Below are positions 18,275 to 28,071 of a stretch of DNA of 53,702 bases, in pieces. Source of the DNA: an uncultured Ellagibacter sp. (GTDB lineage: Bacteria > Actinomycetota > Coriobacteriia > Coriobacteriales > Eggerthellaceae); NCBI GenBank assembly GCA_934663775.1, contig CAKUKU010000013.1, forward strand, positions 1 through 53,702. The letters run 5' to 3'. Each line of letters opens with the position of its first letter. Positions within the stretch are counted from its first letter, which is position 1. The notes under the pieces were generated by a model that ran no database searches, was not told the DNA's origin, and worked only from the letters and a program-made list of their open reading frames with translations. Both the position numbers and the translations under genes were made by a program.

Positions 18275-18673
18275 TTAAGAGAGGCGCCGTAAGACGATGG
18301 CGCCCGGGGTGACGCCGCCGACGTCGTTTTGCACGAGCGAGTTCACGCTCTCGCGCGTCTCGAGCTCGTGCACGCGATCGGCCAAGCGGCGCACGCGCTT
18401 GTGCAGGTCATCGATTTCCTCGTCGCGAGCGTCCAAACGGCCTTGCAGATCGAGGATGCGCGTCACGCCCGCGAGGTTGATGCCCTCGTTGGTGAGCTCG
18501 TTGATGAGCCCGAGCCGCTCGATGTCGGCCTGCGAGTACATGCGGGTGTTGCCGCTCGTTCGCTGCGGCGTGACGAGGCCTTTCTGTTCGTACGCGCGCA
18601 GCGTCTGGGGATGCACTCCCGCAAGCTCCGCTGCCACGCTGATCATGTACAGGGGTCTGTTGCGGTCGTCCAT
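18275..18673 (-). CDS. hspR: MerR-family heat-shock repressor HspR
   Basis: 132 aa. The MerR-type winged helix reads YMISVAAELAGVHPQTLRAYEQKGLVTPQRTSGNTRMYSQADIERL, and a coiled coil follows (about 70-110). HspR represses the dnaK operon, with DnaK as co-repressor, at HAIR sites in actinobacteria. The start is set at ATG 18673, which overlaps the dnaJ stop (TAATG) and has GAGGA at proper spacing. An ATG six bases earlier is too close to that site. Confidence 0.93.
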   Translation of the reverse strand: MDDRNRPLYMISVAAELAGVHPQTLRAYEQKGLVTPQRTSGNTRMYSQADIERLGLINELTNEGINLAGVTRILDLQGRLDARDEEIDDLHKRVRRLADRVHELETRESVNSLVQNDVGGVTPGAIVLRRLS

Positions 18674-19617
18674 TACCATTTCCTCACGTCCTCGCTCGTT
18701 GCTGCCTGGAATTCTTCCAGGGCCCTACGTTGTCCTTCGTTCAAATGCTCGGGAACCTTAACGATTACTTTGATCTTCAGGTCGCCCGAACCCTGTCCCT
18801 TCACTCGCGGCGCGCCTTTGCCGCGAACCGTGAGCTTCGTGTCGCTCTGCGTTCCGGCGGGAACCTTCACGCGCACCTTCGTGCCGTCTGGCGCGGGGAT
18901 GACGACGCTTGCTCCGAGCGCAGCCTCCGCCACGGTGACCGGCACGTCGACGAGCACGTCAGCGCCGTCACGCGAGAAGTAGGGATGGGGCTCGATCTTG
19001 GTGGTGATGAGCAGATCTCCCGCCTCGCCGCCGCTCGCGCCCAAGCCGCCCTTGCCGCGGAAGCGGAGCCTGCCGCCGTCAACGGCGCCCGCAGGAACCT
19101 TCACCGTGAAGGTTTCAGGTGCGTCCTTGCCGGGGATGCGGACGGTCACGCGCTTCTCGGTGCCGCCGAACGCCTCGTCGAACGTCACGTTCAGGGTGAC
19201 GTTCATGTCCTTGCCCTTCTGCGGGCGCGGGCCGCGACGTCCACCACCGCCGAAGTTGCCGAAATCCCATTCCGTGCCGAAGGCGCCCTCGCCGCGGCGG
19301 ATGCTCTCCAGGATATCGGCCCAGCTCCCGGCGCCGCCCATGCCGCCGAAGATGTCCTCGACGTTCACGCCTTGGCCGCCGCCCCAGCCGCGCGGAATCT
19401 GATTCTCGTTCGCCGTGCCGTACTGGTCGTAGAGCTTGCGCTTCTTGTCGTCGGAGAGCACCTCGTAGGCTTCGTTGAGCTCCTTGAACTTGGCCTCGTC
19501 GCCGCCCGCGTCGGGATGGTGCTTGCGCGCGAGCTTGCGAAACGCCTTCTTTATCTCATCGGTGGACGCCGTGCGCGGAACGCCCAGCGTTTTGTAGTAA
19601 TCCGGAGTTGCCGGCAT
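18673..19617 (-). CDS. dnaJ: DnaJ-family co-chaperone (CbpA-like, no zinc domain)
   Basis: 314 aa. A J-domain (5-70) with HPD at 34-36 is followed by a Gly/Phe-rich linker ([20 protein letters not shown]) and the two C-terminal beta-barrel substrate domains. The four CxxCxGxG zinc repeats of classical DnaJ are absent, so this is a type II (DnaJ2/CbpA) protein. It stimulates the DnaK ATPase. It lies between grpE (63 bp gap) and hspR (1-base overlap). Confidence 0.93.
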   Translation of the reverse strand: MPATPDYYKTLGVPRTASTDEIKKAFRKLARKHHPDAGGDEAKFKELNEAYEVLSDDKKRKLYDQYGTANENQIPRGWGGGQGVNVEDIFGGMGGAGSWADILESIRRGEGAFGTEWDFGNFGGGGRRGPRPQKGKDMNVTLNVTFDEAFGGTEKRVTVRIPGKDAPETFTVKVPAGAVDGGRLRFRGKGGLGASGGEAGDLLITTKIEPHPYFSRDGADVLVDVPVTVAEAALGASVVIPAPDGTKVRVKVPAGTQSDTKLTVRGKGAPRVKGQGSGDLKIKVIVKVPEHLNEGQRRALEEFQAATSEDVRKW

Positions 19618-19680
19618 ACACGACCACCTGCCTTTCTCACTTGAAAAACGAGGGCGGACTCACGCGCCCGCCCCCATGAA

Positions 19681-20442
19681 TTACTCTTCGGTTTCGTCCT
19701 CTTCGGGCTTGGGTCGCTTCGGACCGCCGGTGGTTACCGTAACCATCGCGGGCCTGATGACCTTCGCTCCAAGGCGGTACCCCTTTTGGTACACCTCGTG
19801 GACCGTCTCGTCGAACGCCTCCGCATCGGGAACGGTCGCGACCGCCTGAGCCTCCAGCGCATCGAACGCCTCGCCAGCCGGGTCGATCACTTCCACACCG
19901 TCCTTCTCGAGCACGCCGACGAACTTGGAGTGCACCGCGCGGACGCCTCCGAGCAGCTCGCCCTCGCCGTTCTTCTCGGCGTAGTCGATCGTGCGCTCAA
20001 AGTCATCGATCACAGGAAGCAGGCTCGTGACCAGCTTCTCCGCGGCGCGGACCTTCTCAGCTTCGCGCTGCTCGTTCGTGCGCCTGCGGTAGGTGTCCCA
20101 CTCGGCGTGAAGGCGCATGAACTTGTCTTTCCATTCGGCAGCCTCGGCCTTCGCGGCGGCAAGCTCGGCAGCAGCCTTCTCGGCTTCGGCCTTCGCGTCA
20201 TCGGCAGGCTTCTCGCCCTCGGCGTCCTCGGCGTCCTCGGCGGGCTTTTCCGCCTCTTCAGGCTCGCCTTCGAGCACTTCCGCCTCTAGCGCTTCGGCGG
20301 CAGCGCCCTCCGCAGCCGACTTCGCATCGGCCGCGGTGGCGCTATCGTTGGCGCAGGTTGGGGAGGAGGAGGGAGCCTCTGCGCCCGTGTTGGCATCATC
20401 GATGGGAATACTCACGGCGTCGTCCTTTCCAGATTTCGCCAT
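19681..20442 (-). CDS. grpE: Nucleotide exchange factor GrpE
   Basis: 253 aa, longer than the ~190-200 typical. About 110 N-terminal residues are an acidic Ala/Glu-repeat tail (EVLEGEPEEAEKPAEDAEDAEGE and similar). The coiled coil and beta-wing core follow, with WKDKFMRLHAEWDTYRRRTNEQ (GrpE alpha-helix signature) and the terminal domain HEVYQKGYRLGAKVIRPAMVTV. It releases ADP from DnaK. It begins 5 bp after the dnaK stop. Confidence 0.95.
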   Translation of the reverse strand: MAKSGKDDAVSIPIDDANTGAEAPSSSPTCANDSATAADAKSAAEGAAAEALEAEVLEGEPEEAEKPAEDAEDAEGEKPADDAKAEAEKAAAELAAAKAEAAEWKDKFMRLHAEWDTYRRRTNEQREAEKVRAAEKLVTSLLPVIDDFERTIDYAEKNGEGELLGGVRAVHSKFVGVLEKDGVEVIDPAGEAFDALEAQAVATVPDAEAFDETVHEVYQKGYRLGAKVIRPAMVTVTTGGPKRPKPEEDETEE

Positions 20443-20447
20443 AGCGA

Positions 20448-22403
<1,956 letters not shown>

Positions 22404-22489
22404 TTACCGTGGTTTCGAAGGGAGGCTTTCAGAAGAGCTGCTCCGAGTTTTCGCAGCTTTCCTATCGACCCACCCGTTCGATATTGCGT

Positions 22490-22519
22490 ACTATAAAATC
22501 TAAGTGCGAAACTGTCAAG
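22490..22519 (-). promoter_or_regulatory. dnaK promoter with overlapping HAIR-like HspR site
   Basis: On the minus strand TTGACA (22513-22518), a 17-bp spacer and TATAGT (22490-22495) form an almost ideal housekeeping promoter. Over the -35, CTTGACA-N7-ACTTAGA (22499-22519) matches the HspR HAIR consensus CTTGAGT-N7-ACTCAAG at 9 of 14 positions with the exact N7 spacing. HspR binding there would occlude polymerase. Confidence 0.7.
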
Positions 22520-22694
22520 TTTGCTTCTAAATTTCGCTGAGATTTTTTGCCAAAGTAATGCTCAAACGATTGACCTGCGCAAACGCAAATTCCGGCATGC
22601 AGGAATTATGAAGATGACGCATATGAAATCTAAGTCGGGAAGGCTCAAGGCGGCCTATCAAGACGGGGACGAGGGGGGCCTAAAGCCCAAGGCG

Positions 22695-24137
22695 CTAGGG
22701 CAAGGCGAGCCGCTCGACGTCGAGGTTCTCGCAGTTGACGGCGAAGACCGACTCCCCCGCCCGGGCGTCCGACCAGGCAAGCGGGCCCTTCCCCAAATCC
22801 GTCAGCTGCACGCCCGCCTCCTGCAGCGCCCCCGCGACGCGAGCCTGCGCGCCCCCGCGCACGCGCATCGAGAAGTACAACCCCCGGTCGAGCCCTTCGA
22901 ACGCAACCTCCTCGGCAAGGGAGCTTTCGCGCACGCGGCGCACCAGCCCGTCCTGCAGCTGCTTCGCGTGGGTGCGCAGGCGGTTCACGTGCCGCTCGTA
23001 GTGCCCTTGCTCGATGAAGCGCGCGAGGGCAAGCTGTTCGAGCGGGCTTACCGTATTCGAGTAAAATCCCAGGTTGAGCTCGAATGGCTCGATAAGGCTC
23101 TCGGGAAGCACCATGTAGGCGATGCGGAATGCCGCGCCGAGGCTTTTCGTGAACGAGTTCAGGTAGATGACGCGCCCCGCCACATCGACGCTCGCAAGCG
23201 GCGCAATCGGGCGCCCCGACATGCGGAACTCCGCGTCGTAGTCGTCCTCGACGATGAAGCGGCCACAGTGCTCGCCGCCCTTCGCCCCGGCAAACGCAGC
23301 CTCATCCTCGCGCGACCAGTTGAGCAGGTCGCGTCGATGAGCCGCGGACATGACGACCCCCGTCGGGAATTGGTGCGCGGGCATCACGTGCGCCACACTC
23401 GCACCGCTCTTGCACAATGCGGCGACATCGATGCCGCCCGCCGCAAGCGGAACGCTCGCGCAGTGCACGCCCTGGGCCTCATACATGCGCTCGAGCAGCG
23501 GATATCCCGGGGATTCTATCGCGAAGCCCCGATCGCGCCCGAGCAACTGGATTATCAGCTGATAGAGCGTCTGCGACCCCGCGGCGACGACGATGCGCTC
23601 GGCAGGCACGTCCATGCCGCGATATTCGCGCAGGTAGGCGGCGATTGCCTGGCGCAGACGCGGGGAGCCGGCACCGAGGGCGGCCTCCGCGAGCGTTGCC
23701 GAGGACTCCTCCGTGAGCGTCCGGCGCATCACGCGCGCCCACGTTTGATAGGGGAAGAACGTCGTCGCCGCCGACGCCGTGGCCGCCGACGCCGACGACA
23801 AGGCGGGAGTCGTCAGGTTGCCCTCGGGGGCGCCGGCGCGCCCCGCATCCCCGCGCAAGCGCGCCCCTTCGCACCGCCCGCCGCGCGCAACGGGGGAAAG
23901 CTCGCACGCGAAGTAGCCCCTGCGCTCCTCCGCGCGCACATAGCCTTCTGCGATGAGCTGGGCGTAGGCAGCCTCGACCGTGATCACGCTCACGCCGAGG
24001 TTGCGCGCGAAAGCCCGCTTGGAGGGAAGCTTCTCGTCGGGCAAGATGTTCCCATGGGCGATATCGTGGCGGATGCGCCGATAAAGGTAGTCGTAACGAC
24101 TCCCGTTCCCTCGCTCACTCATGTCGTAAGACAGCAT
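22695..24137 (-). CDS. pdxR: MocR/PdxR-type GntR regulator with aminotransferase domain
   Basis: 480 aa. A GntR winged helix (about 10-80; YLYRRIRHDIAHGNILPDEKLPSKRAFARNLGVSVITVEAAYAQLIAEGYV) is joined to a fold type I aminotransferase domain. The PLP lysine lies in YLNSFTKSLGAAFRIAYMVLP and the binding aspartate in FIVEDDYDAEFR. MocR proteins of the PdxR group sense pyridoxal phosphate and control pdxST. Here pdxST is divergent, with a palindrome between. An Ala/Ser-rich stretch near residue 130 makes the linker long. The ATG at 24137 is used; an ATG at 24122 is also possible. Confidence 0.9.
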   Translation of the reverse strand: MLSYDMSERGNGSRYDYLYRRIRHDIAHGNILPDEKLPSKRAFARNLGVSVITVEAAYAQLIAEGYVRAEERRGYFACELSPVARGGRCEGARLRGDAGRAGAPEGNLTTPALSSASAATASAATTFFPYQTWARVMRRTLTEESSATLAEAALGAGSPRLRQAIAAYLREYRGMDVPAERIVVAAGSQTLYQLIIQLLGRDRGFAIESPGYPLLERMYEAQGVHCASVPLAAGGIDVAALCKSGASVAHVMPAHQFPTGVVMSAAHRRDLLNWSREDEAAFAGAKGGEHCGRFIVEDDYDAEFRMSGRPIAPLASVDVAGRVIYLNSFTKSLGAAFRIAYMVLPESLIEPFELNLGFYSNTVSPLEQLALARFIEQGHYERHVNRLRTHAKQLQDGLVRRVRESSLAEEVAFEGLDRGLYFSMRVRGGAQARVAGALQEAGVQLTDLGKGPLAWSDARAGESVFAVNCENLDVERLALP

Positions 24138-24180
24138 TTCTCGCCCTCGCCTCAATCTGGTCTTATTTATTACTCGCAAT

Positions 24181-24202
24181 TTGACCATGTTAACAGGTTC
24201 AA
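24181..24202. promoter_or_regulatory. 22-bp near-palindrome, candidate PdxR operator
   Basis: The site runs from TTGACCATG to the GTTCAA end, centred on GTTAAC. 18 of 22 positions are symmetric. It lies in the 114-bp gap between pdxR and pdxS and contains a TTGACC that could serve as a -35 for pdxS, although no good -10 follows at 17 bp (TATGAT lies 24 bp on). Confidence 0.65.
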
Positions 24203-24251
24203 ACCCGACGTATGATTCCAAACTATTACATACCGACAGAAGGAGTAGGAA

Positions 24252-25142
24252 ATGACCGAACCGCAAACCGCAGCAGAGCGCGTCGCGCTGAATCGCCAGC
24301 TCGCGCAGATGCTCAAGGGCGGCGTCATCATGGACGTCACCACGCCGGAGCAGGCGCACATCGCCGAAGAGGCCGGAGCCTGCGCCGTCATGGCGCTCGA
24401 GCGCATCCCCGCCGACATCCGCGCGGCGGGCGGCGTGTCCCGCATGAGCGACCCGAAGATGATCAAGGGGATCCAGAAGGCGGTGTCCATTCCCGTCATG
24501 GCGAAGTGCCGCATCGGGCATTTCGTCGAGGCGCAGGTGCTGCAGGCCATCGACATCGACTACATCGATGAATCCGAAGTGCTCTCCCCCGCCGACGACA
24601 CCTTCCACATCGACAAAACCCAGTTCAACGTGCCGTTCGTGTGCGGCGCGCGCGACTTGGGCGAGGCACTGCGCCGCATCGCCGAGGGCGCCACGATGAT
24701 CCGCACGAAGGGCGAGCCGGGCACGGGCGACGTCGTTCAGGCCGTGCGCCACATGCGCATGATGAACGCCGAGATCCGCCGCGTGCAAAACCTGCGCGAC
24801 GATGAGCTTTTCGAGGCGGCCAAGCAGCTGCAAGTGCCCGTCGACCTGGTGAAGTACGTGCACGAGAACGGCAAGCTGCCCGTCGTGAACTTCGCCGCCG
24901 GCGGCGTGGCGACTCCCGCAGACGCCGCGCTCATGATGCAGCTCGGCGCCGAAGGCGTGTTCGTGGGATCGGGCATCTTCAAGTCCGGCAACCCCGCCAA
25001 GCGCGCGCAAGCCATCGTGAAGGCCGTGGCGAACTACACCGACGCCAAGCTCATCGCCGAGCTGTCTGAGGACCTCGGCGAGGCGATGGTCGGCATCAAC
25101 GAGAACGAGATCGCCCTGCTCATGGCTGAGCGCGGCAAATAG
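24252..25142 (+). CDS. pdxS: Pyridoxal 5'-phosphate synthase subunit PdxS
   Basis: 296 aa, highly conserved TIM-barrel lyase. It builds PLP from ribose 5-phosphate, glyceraldehyde 3-phosphate and ammonia supplied by PdxT. Signature stretches are [44 protein letters not shown] and [11 protein letters not shown]; catalytic lysines lie in IMAK- and RTKG-type contexts. The start at 24252 has AAGGAGTAGG just upstream. Followed by pdxT after 34 bp. Confidence 0.97.
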   Translation: MTEPQTAAERVALNRQLAQMLKGGVIMDVTTPEQAHIAEEAGACAVMALERIPADIRAAGGVSRMSDPKMIKGIQKAVSIPVMAKCRIGHFVEAQVLQAIDIDYIDESEVLSPADDTFHIDKTQFNVPFVCGARDLGEALRRIAEGATMIRTKGEPGTGDVVQAVRHMRMMNAEIRRVQNLRDDELFEAAKQLQVPVDLVKYVHENGKLPVVNFAAGGVATPADAALMMQLGAEGVFVGSGIFKSGNPAKRAQAIVKAVANYTDAKLIAELSEDLGEAMVGINENEIALLMAERGK

Positions 25143-25176
25143 GCGCCTGCGCGAACGCCGATATCGCCTGAAAGGT

Positions 25177-25803
25177 TTGCATATGGGAAAGAAAGTAGCC
25201 GTCCTGGCTGTTCAGGGGGCGTTTATCGAACACGAGCGTACGCTTTCGAAGCTGGGATGCGAATGCGCGGAGCTGCGGCAAGGGCCCGACGTTCGCCAAC
25301 CCTTCGACGCGCTCGTGCTGCCAGGCGGCGAGAGTACGGTGCAGGCGAAGCTCCTGCGCGAGCTCGGCATAATCGACGAGCTGCACCGCCGCATTGCAGA
25401 CGGCATGCCCGTGCTCGGCACCTGCGCAGGGCTTATCTTGCTCGCGCAGACCGTCGAGGAGGGCATCCCGAAAGCGGGAGACCCTACGGCGGAAGTGGTC
25501 GGAGGAGACGTCGCGCCGGGCGCTTTCGGCACGCTGCCCGTCACAGTGCGACGAAACGCCTACGGGCGTCAACTGGGCAGCTTCCACACGGAAGCACCGT
25601 TTTCGGGCATCGAAGGCGACGTGCCCATGACGTTCATTCGCGCGCCCTACATCGCCGAAGTCCACGAGGGTGCAACCCCGCTCGCCACGGTCGACGGGCG
25701 CATCGTCGCTGCTCAGGCAGGCAACCAGATCGGCATGGCATTTCACCCTGAGCTCGACAACGACCTGCGCATTCACGAACGGTTTGTCAAGATGATTGGG
25801 TAA
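25177..25803 (+). CDS. pdxT: Pyridoxal 5'-phosphate synthase glutaminase PdxT
   Basis: 208 aa, class I glutamine amidotransferase. LPGGES (46-51) is the oxyanion-side motif, catalytic Cys81 sits in GTCAGLILLA, and the His/Glu pair is in AFHPEL near the C-terminus. It hydrolyses glutamine and channels ammonia to PdxS. Confidence 0.96.
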   Translation: MHMGKKVAVLAVQGAFIEHERTLSKLGCECAELRQGPDVRQPFDALVLPGGESTVQAKLLRELGIIDELHRRIADGMPVLGTCAGLILLAQTVEEGIPKAGDPTAEVVGGDVAPGAFGTLPVTVRRNAYGRQLGSFHTEAPFSGIEGDVPMTFIRAPYIAEVHEGATPLATVDGRIVAAQAGNQIGMAFHPELDNDLRIHERFVKMIG

Positions 25804-25838
25804 TCAGGCTTTTCTGCACCTGAGGTCAACGCTCGAAG

Positions 25839-25885
25839 GCCGCTTTGCCTAGCCGCCCACTCGGAGGCCTCGCAAAGCGGCTTTT
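25839..25885 (+). terminator. Terminator after pdxT
   Basis: GCCGCTTTGC (25839-25848) pairs with GCAAAGCGGC (25872-25881), followed by TTTT on the plus strand. The loop is 23 nt, longer than usual. Confidence 0.65.
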
Positions 25886-25910
25886 GCGTTGTTCTGACGC
25901 AATCATCGAA

Positions 25911-26104
25911 AAAAGTGGTCACGAATTGGAGTTATGCGCAGCCGCATTGCTTTCAAGAAGCAAATAGACCGTTTCCAAACGTAGAATAATCCACATTATT
26001 ATTTGGCATGAGGATTAAAACAACACATGCAACAAACCCAGGTGCTCGCGACGGGCTTGTGGTCACTCGCTGATTGCGCATAACTCCAATTCGTGACCAC
26101 TTTT
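25911..26104. repeat. Long inverted-repeat element, copy A (perfect 30-bp arms)
   Basis: The arms 25911-25940 and 26075-26104 are perfect 30-bp inverted copies. Reading inward, each has AAAAGTGGTCACGAATT then GGAGTTATGCGCA. The 134-bp centre is AT-rich with a small hairpin AATAAT-CCAC-ATTATT (near 25986-26001), and has an extra TGTGGTCACTCG just inside the right arm. There is no ORF of note and no target-site duplication. It sits between the converging pdxT and ferredoxin genes. CGTTTGAAATGC at 26116-26127 outside the right arm recurs inverted outside the left arm of copy B. Confidence 0.85.
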
Positions 26105-26170
26105 CGGCTTTCTCGCGTTTGAAATGCGCACAAGACCAGTTTTACCGGTCGATTCCCCTCCATAACAGCA

Positions 26171-26204
26171 CGAAGCGCCCGCTCGATACCGAGCGGGCGC
26201 TTCG
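26171..26204 (-). terminator. 15-bp perfect hairpin after the ferredoxin gene
   Basis: CGAAGCGCCCGCTCG and its exact complement flank ATAC. It is 20 bp past the ferredoxin stop. There is no long T-run, but the stem is very stable. Confidence 0.7.
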
Positions 26205-26223
26205 TTCAATCGCGAAATATGCG

Positions 26224-26412
26224 CTATTCTTCGACAACCTCGGGGATAGCGCCCATCGGGCACTCCTCGACGCAATCGCCGCATGCGATGCAGTTGTCCT
26301 CGTTCACGGGAGCCGCAACGCCGTTGACGACCTCGAGAACCTCCTGCGGGCAGGCGTCAACGCAAATGCCGCAGCCGATGCACTCATCTGCATCAATAAC
26401 CGGGTGAGCCAT
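26224..26412 (-). CDS. 2[4Fe-4S] ferredoxin
   Basis: 62 aa. Two CxxCxxCxxxCP clusters: CIGCGICVDACP (residues 11-22) and CIACGDCVEECP (41-52). It is a low-potential electron carrier of clostridial type. SD-like AAGGAG precedes ATG 26412. No dedicated partner adjoins it, but hypE and a molybdoenzyme are upstream on the same strand. Confidence 0.95.
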   Translation of the reverse strand: MAHPVIDADECIGCGICVDACPQEVLEVVNGVAAPVNEDNCIACGDCVEECPMGAIPEVVEE

Positions 26413-26696
26413 GTCAAACTCCTTCTCGTCTCAGTAAATGAAAGGGAGTCCCGCGCGCCCTCTCGCGGCGCCTCGCCGCACGCTCGGGAAACCACTGCAC
26501 GCAAAGATACCATTGCAGCCGCCAAACGCAAGGGGAAACGGGCGTTTTTCAGGGTGCGGCGGGAATTGGCACCAAAACGTAAAGTTCCCGCAAAACCGCT
26601 GGACGCACCCGCGAACACGCCTGGCGGGGCGCCCGATGATTACACCCCATTTTGCGAGGAATCGTCCCCCTTGTCACGAAAACCGCAGGCAACGTG

Positions 26697-27719
26697 CTAA
26701 CAAATGCGGGGAAGCTGCTCACCCACAAGCATGTCGAGAACGCGCTTGCCGCCGAACGCCGTGCGCAGGTACACCTTCGGCCCGCGCTCAGGTTGCATCT
26801 CGCCCACTTCCCCGATAATCGCGGCGTCGGCACCGTACTTGTTCGCGCACATGGCAGAAAGAGCAGCTTCCGCCTCGTCAGCGGGGACGACGCAAACCAT
26901 CTTGCCCTCGTTCGCCACCTGGAGCACGTCGTAGCCGAGCATCTCGCATGCCCCGCGCACCGCGTCCTTCACGGGCACGGAGTCCTCCTCGATGGTGATA
27001 TCGACCTGCGCCTGATCGGCGAACTCGTTGAGCGTCGACGCCAAACCGCCGCGCGTCGGGTCGCGGAAGCAGCGCGTGTTCGGCGCGGCAGCGAGAACTT
27101 CGGCGATCAGGTGGTTCAGCGGCGCAGCGTCGCTTTGCAGGTCGGCCGAGAAGCTTAAGCCCTCGCGGCAGCTCATGATGGTGATGCCGTGGTCGCCCAA
27201 TGTGCCGCTGACGAGCACCTTGTCGCCCGGCTTGCACTGCTCGCCGCCCAGGTTCATCCCTTCGGGCACCGCACCCACGCCCGCGGTGTTGATGAACACA
27301 CCGTCGCCGTGACCGCGGTTCACCACCTTCGTGTCACCGGTGACCAAGCGCACTCCCGCCTCGCGCGCCGTTTCGGCCATCGTGTGACAGATGCGCTTTA
27401 AATCTGCCATCGGATAGCCCTCTTCAAGAATGAATCCGCAGCTCAGATACAGCGGGCGCGCTCCTGAAGTGGCCACATCGTTCACCGTGCCGCAAATAGC
27501 GAGCCGCCCGATGTCGCCGCCGGGGAAGAATTGGGGGGTCACGACGAAGCTGTCGGTAGAGAACGCCAGCCGCTCGCCGGGCGCGGGGGCGGGAAGCACT
27601 GCCGCGTCGTTGCCCTGCAGAAGCTCGTCGTTGCCATACGCCTCGTAGAATACCTCGTCGATGATGCGCTTCATCATCGATCCGCCGCTGCCATGCCCGA
27701 GCATCACTCTCTCGTCCAT
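26697..27719 (-). CDS. hypE: Hydrogenase maturation factor HypE
   Basis: 340 aa, AIR-synthase/PurM-like fold. LGHGSGGSMMKRIIDE at the start, GNDAAVLP and DPTRGGLASTLNE are HypE motifs, and the chain ends PRIC. The terminal cysteine is the residue carbamoylated and dehydrated to thiocyanate to make the CN ligand of [NiFe]-hydrogenase. No hypA-D/F or hydrogenase structural gene adjoins it, so it is detached from its pathway here. nikR lies 14 kb away in the window. Confidence 0.95.
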   Translation of the reverse strand: MDERVMLGHGSGGSMMKRIIDEVFYEAYGNDELLQGNDAAVLPAPAPGERLAFSTDSFVVTPQFFPGGDIGRLAICGTVNDVATSGARPLYLSCGFILEEGYPMADLKRICHTMAETAREAGVRLVTGDTKVVNRGHGDGVFINTAGVGAVPEGMNLGGEQCKPGDKVLVSGTLGDHGITIMSCREGLSFSADLQSDAAPLNHLIAEVLAAAPNTRCFRDPTRGGLASTLNEFADQAQVDITIEEDSVPVKDAVRGACEMLGYDVLQVANEGKMVCVVPADEAEAALSAMCANKYGADAAIIGEVGEMQPERGPKVYLRTAFGGKRVLDMLVGEQLPRIC

Positions 27720-28071
27720 GAGGATTCTCCCTTGCCTTTGTCTACCGCAACGCGTTTATCGCGAGCGGAATAATCGTTCGTTTGCCCCATGATACGCCAG
27801 AACGGACCGCGGGAACGAGATCGGCACGCCAACAGCAGGAGAGAGCGGACGAGTCCTCACGCCGTCGGCGAGCAAACGCCCCGCATCGTCCGCCACCTTG
27901 TGACGCCTCATCGGACCTGCGTCGGGCAGGCGGCGTGCATCGTCCACCGCAACGCGTGGGAATCGGGCAGCACGCGGGTCCGTCGCTAACCGCCCGAAGG
28001 CCCCATGAGGCCACGCGCGCTTACAAACTCACGACCAGCCCCTCCGCCGACGGGGAAAAAGACCTGCGCCC
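27720..28071. other. Gene-free interval between hypE and the molybdoenzyme
   Basis: 352 bp with no supported ORF. The only structure noted is a 12-bp direct repeat, ACCGCAACGCGT, at 27744-27755 and 27946-27957, the first copy close to the hypE start. It probably holds the hypE promoter, but I could not define boxes. Confidence 0.4.

Noticed and set aside
22695..25010. A 771-codon open frame on the minus strand joining pdxR to the complement of pdxS
   Set aside because: The first ~290 codons are the antisense of pdxS, a highly conserved gene. The GntR/MocR homology begins only at 24137.
26074..26700. Plus-strand open frame of 208 codons over the ferredoxin region
   Set aside because: It is antisense to the clearly recognisable 2[4Fe-4S] ferredoxin and starts inside inverted-repeat element A. 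Arg/Ala-rich shadow of GC-rich DNA.
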